Positions 33,572 through 35,528 of a stretch of 35,528 nucleotides of DNA are shown here, piece by piece (the first letter of the stretch is position 1; each line of letters opens with the position of its first letter). The DNA is taken from the NCBI RefSeq assembly GCF_000429585.1, contig NZ_AUCD01000014.1:1-35528 (forward strand). Direction: 5' to 3'. The DNA comes from Atopococcus tabaci DSM 17538 (GTDB taxonomy: Bacteria; Bacillota; Bacilli; Lactobacillales; Carnobacteriaceae_A). The position numbers were made by a program, and so were the translations under genes. The notes under the pieces are model-generated. The model did not search any database and was not told the origin of the DNA. It saw only the letters and a list, made by a program, of their open reading frames with translations.

Positions 33572-34288
33572 ATGACAAAGAAAGATTGGTTGGAAGGATG
33601 TAAGCAGATGATTCCTGTTGCTGTCGGTTATATACCTTTAGGGATCGCAGGTGGAATGGCTCTGCAGAGTGCCGGGTTTTCCACATTCGGCATCTTTTTG
33701 ATGAGCCTGCTCGTCTACGCCGGTGCCGCTCAATTTATGACCGCATCGATGGCAGCGGCCGGTGCCACGGTGCCATCTATCATACTGATGACCTTCTTTT
33801 TAAATTTACGGCATTTATTGATGTCTTCGAGTATCTCAGGTTATTTGAAGAAGAAGTCGTACCCGTTCCTTCTGCTGTTCAGCCATACGTTGACGGATGA
33901 AGCGTTCGGATTGAATACCCACCGCTTCACCACAGGCAACTGGTCTCCGGAAAAAGGACTGGCGGCCAATATTTTGGCCTATTCTTCCTGGGTCCTCAGC
34001 ACGGTAGCAGGTGGGATGATCGGGACAACTCTCCACATCCATACAGCTGTTGTCAACTATGTGTTGATTGCCATGTTTATTTGTATGCTTTTGGAGCAGT
34101 TTGTTTCTAAAGCGCATCTCGTGGTGGGAATCGTTGCCGGTATTTCGGCCGTCATACTGAAGGCTCTGCTGCAGCACAACATCTCATTGGTAATCGCAGC
34201 GCTGATTGCTTCGTTTGCCGGCTATCTGCTTGACAGCCGTCGACAGGAAAAACCAGAGAAAGAAGAGGCGATGCAGTATGACAAGTAG
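33572..34288 (+). CDS. azlC: Branched-chain amino acid exporter, large subunit (AzlC family)
   Basis: A 238-residue membrane protein with several hydrophobic helices. AzlC-family marks are GCKQMIPVAVGYIPLGIAGG at the N-terminus, VYAGAAQFMTASMAA, LNLRHLLMSSSISG and LTDEAFGLNTHRF. With AzlD it forms an exporter of branched-chain amino acids and analogues. GGGGGTGGG precedes the ATG. The C-terminus overlaps azlD by 11 bases. Confidence 0.93.
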   Translation: MTKKDWLEGCKQMIPVAVGYIPLGIAGGMALQSAGFSTFGIFLMSLLVYAGAAQFMTASMAAAGATVPSIILMTFFLNLRHLLMSSSISGYLKKKSYPFLLLFSHTLTDEAFGLNTHRFTTGNWSPEKGLAANILAYSSWVLSTVAGGMIGTTLHIHTAVVNYVLIAMFICMLLEQFVSKAHLVVGIVAGISAVILKALLQHNISLVIAALIASFAGYLLDSRRQEKPEKEEAMQYDK

Positions 34289-34601
34289 TCAAATGTGGCT
34301 GATTATCGGAATGGCAGTGGTGACGTATCTTCCACGTGTGCTGCCGGTATTGATGCTGAGCAACCGCGAGATTTCTGCGCCGTTGAAAAAATGGATGTCG
34401 TTTATCCCGGTGGCCATTTTTTCTGCGTTGGTCTTTTCAGATATCTTTTTTTGGAACGACACATTCAACGCTCATCCGTTCGACAATGCCAAACTGATTC
34501 CTTCCATCATCGTCTTTTATTTGGCTTATAAAACAAAAAATATGCTTTTGTCCATGATGATGGGAGTCTTGGCCATTGCGTTGATGTTATACGTAGTGTA
34601 A
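34278..34601 (+). CDS. azlD: Branched-chain amino acid exporter, small subunit (AzlD family)
   Basis: A 107-residue membrane protein with about four helices. The motif VVTYLPRVLPVLML near the N-terminus and KKWMSFIPVAIFSALVF are AzlD hallmarks. The frame reaches further into azlC, but ATG 34278 behind GAAGAGGCG is the natural coupled start. Partner of the preceding gene. Confidence 0.92.
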   Translation: MTSSQMWLIIGMAVVTYLPRVLPVLMLSNREISAPLKKWMSFIPVAIFSALVFSDIFFWNDTFNAHPFDNAKLIPSIIVFYLAYKTKNMLLSMMMGVLAIALMLYVV

Positions 34602-34627
34602 TAACGGAAAGAAAGAGAGAGAAAGAT

Positions 34628-35179
34628 ATGCCTGAAGACAAGCGAACTGTAAAAACATGTACGGAAACAAAAGTGGTTCAAACTCACCGTGTTTTTCCTT
34701 CCGATTTAAACCATCATGCCACGTTGTTTGGCGGAAAACTGATGAGCCTTATCGACGATACAGCGTCAATATCGGTGTCCCGCTTTGCTCGGAACAATTC
34801 CATCGTCACCGCGTCGATGGACAAATTGGATTTTCTTCATCCCATTCATTCCGGGCATTCGGTCTGCGTAGAAACATACGTGACAGGGGCCGGAAACACC
34901 TCCGTGGAAGTCTTTGCCAAAGTGATGGGAGAAGACTTGGTTACGGGTGAACGATACATCGGAGCGACGAGTTTCATTTCCTTTGTGGTGGTAAAGGAAC
35001 ACGAGGATGAACTCATCAAGCTCCCGCAAATTCAACCGGAAACGACAGAAGAGAAGATGGTGTGCGAAGGGTATGAGATGCGCCGCCAAAAGCGCCTGAC
35101 AGACAGAGACTTCAACATCCGCTTTGCAGAAGCGGTCTCCATGCTGCCGCCGTGGCTGGACGAAAAAGAAGACAAATAA
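34628..35179 (+). CDS. Acyl-CoA thioesterase, hotdog fold (YciA/YkhA type)
   Basis: Hydrolyses acyl-CoA thioesters. The 183-residue product has HRVFPSDLNHHATLFGGKLMSLIDDTAS, with the Asn-His and Asp of the hotdog active site, then TASMDKLDFLHPIHSGHSV and NTSVEVFAKVMGEDLVTGE. A C-terminal extension of about 50 residues makes it a little longer than many homologues. It follows azlD by 26 bases and may be co-transcribed. No complete terminator follows; the IS begins about 10-20 bases after the stop codon. Confidence 0.91.
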   Translation: MPEDKRTVKTCTETKVVQTHRVFPSDLNHHATLFGGKLMSLIDDTASISVSRFARNNSIVTASMDKLDFLHPIHSGHSVCVETYVTGAGNTSVEVFAKVMGEDLVTGERYIGATSFISFVVVKEHEDELIKLPQIQPETTEEKMVCEGYEMRRQKRLTDRDFNIRFAEAVSMLPPWLDEKEDK

Positions 35180-35181
35180 AA

Positions 35182-35197
35182 GAGGCTGGGACAAAAG
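35182..35197 (+). other. GAGGCTGGGACAAAAG element, half of a terminator
   Basis: In related genomes this sequence normally forms the 5' arm of a hairpin with a GTCCCAGCCTC partner, as partly seen in the exoA terminator at 15345-15390. The partner is missing here and IS sequence follows, suggesting that the element was split by insertion or belongs to the IS flank. Confidence 0.5.
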
Positions 35198-35206
35198 CCA
35201 CTAAAT

Positions 35207-35250
35207 AAAAACGACGAGAAATTAGATTAACTAATTTTCTCGTCGTTTTT
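35207..35250 (+). terminator. Terminator hairpin at the IS end
   Basis: AAAAACGACGAGAA-ATTAG pairs with CTAAT-TTTCTCGTCGTTTTT (one bulge) around ATTAA, with T's on the plus strand. It would stop incoming transcription before the transposase. Confidence 0.85.
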
Positions 35251-35262
35251 GCTATATATAAT

Positions 35263-35328
35263 TAGGCATACAAAAAGCACCCTGATATAATATTAGTAAC
35301 GACACTAAACATTAAAGGGGTGCTTTTT
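35263..35328 (+). promoter_or_regulatory. Transposase promoter nested in a ribosome-site hairpin
   Basis: AAAAAGCACCC (35272-35282) pairs perfectly with GGGTGCTTTTT (35318-35328), which abuts the ATG and holds part of the GGGG ribosome site. The promoter lies between and over the arms: TAGGCA (35263-35268), 17 bases, TATAAT (35286-35291). RNA started there lacks the 5' arm and stays translatable, while read-through RNA would fold and be silenced. Confidence 0.7.
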
Positions 35329-35528
35329 ATGTACGTACAATATAACATGAATCAAACTTCACTTCCATTAGAATTATCTACTTGTATTGATCCCAACCAT
35401 ATTGTTTTTTCTATCTATAACTTTGTCGATTCATTAGACGATCATTACTTTAAAATTTTTGAGACTCAGGACGGTCGTCCTGCCTATCACCCAAAACCAC
35501 TCATCATGTCTCTTCTTTATGCCTACAG
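35329..35528 (+). CDS. IS1182-family transposase, N-terminal fragment
   Basis: Sixty-six codons to the window edge, beginning MYVQYNMNQTSLPLEL and continuing through PNHIVFSIYNFVDSLDD and GRPAYHPKPLIMSLLYAY. The IDPNH...V..VD block and the 'GRPAYHPK-LM-LLYAY' block are the N-terminal (DUF772) hallmarks of IS1182/IS5-related transposases. The catalytic DDE region lies outside the window, so intactness cannot be judged. Confidence 0.88.
   Translation, partial: MYVQYNMNQTSLPLELSTCIDPNHIVFSIYNFVDSLDDHYFKIFETQDGRPAYHPKPLIMSLLYAY

Larger units (their letters stand above)
35198..35528 (+). mobile_element. Partial IS1182-like insertion sequence, 5' end
   Basis: Noncoding IS end with a terminator hairpin, a promoter and a ribosome-site hairpin, then the first 66 codons of the transposase, cut by the window edge. 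The exact left terminus near 35198 is an estimate. Confidence 0.65.

Overview
The window reads as a chromosomal segment of a low-to-moderate-GC Firmicute of the order Lactobacillales. The evidence is the pta-tsaE-GNAT order, the murB - XRE/cupin - potABCD cluster, fused SBP-permease amino acid transport, several PTS operons with cre boxes, and AGGAGG-type ribosome sites. A Carnobacteriaceae/Enterococcaceae-like host fits best, but the family is a guess from gene content alone.

Layout. Both ends are cut insertion sequences: an ISLre2-like transposase N-terminus on the minus strand (1-188) and an IS1182-like transposase N-terminus on the plus strand (35329-end). Between them: ung, pta, tsaE and a GNAT acetyltransferase (0.4-3.3 kb, plus); a polar amino acid ABC transporter (3.6-5.8 kb, minus); a DnaQ-like exonuclease (minus); a GH4 6-phospho-glucosidase (plus); a calcium/manganese-type P-type ATPase behind a yybP-ykoY-like riboswitch (8.6-11.6 kb, minus); a cre-controlled beta-glucoside operon of GH1 enzyme and PTS IIC, followed by a GntR/UTRA regulator (11.6-15.3 kb, plus); exoA (minus); murB, XRE/cupin regulator and potABCD (16.4-22.1 kb, plus); an AbgT-type transporter with an M20 amidohydrolase (22.2-24.9 kb, minus); an ASCH protein and rpiA (plus); a cre-controlled mannose-family PTS with IIA, IIB, IIC and IID (26.4-29.1 kb, plus); a threonine-degradation pair tdh and broken kbl (29.2-31.4 kb, minus); pdp (plus); an unassigned structured RNA locus (33.06-33.48 kb); azlCD and an acyl-CoA thioesterase.

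How it works together. The dominant theme is sugar uptake and fermentation under catabolite control (two PTS operons with cre boxes overlapping the -35 element, two phospho-glucosidases, pta for acetyl-phosphate), with housekeeping repair (ung, exoA) and amino acid, polyamine and branched-chain amino acid transport. The threonine route to glycine plus acetyl-CoA appears interrupted: kbl carries an in-frame stop and a one-base frameshift, while tdh is intact.

Most interesting signals: (1) a roughly 400-nt noncoding unit at 33075-33478 with its own promoter, nine mutually compatible helices including 10-bp and 14-bp long-range pairings, and an intrinsic terminator, matching no RNA family I recognise; (2) five degenerate units with a 51-54-nt period at 8327-8560; (3) a structured leader before murB that is also open in frame with it; (4) hairpins at both IS ends that would bury the transposase ribosome site in read-through transcripts. 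All structure and promoter calls were made by eye, without folding or database searches.
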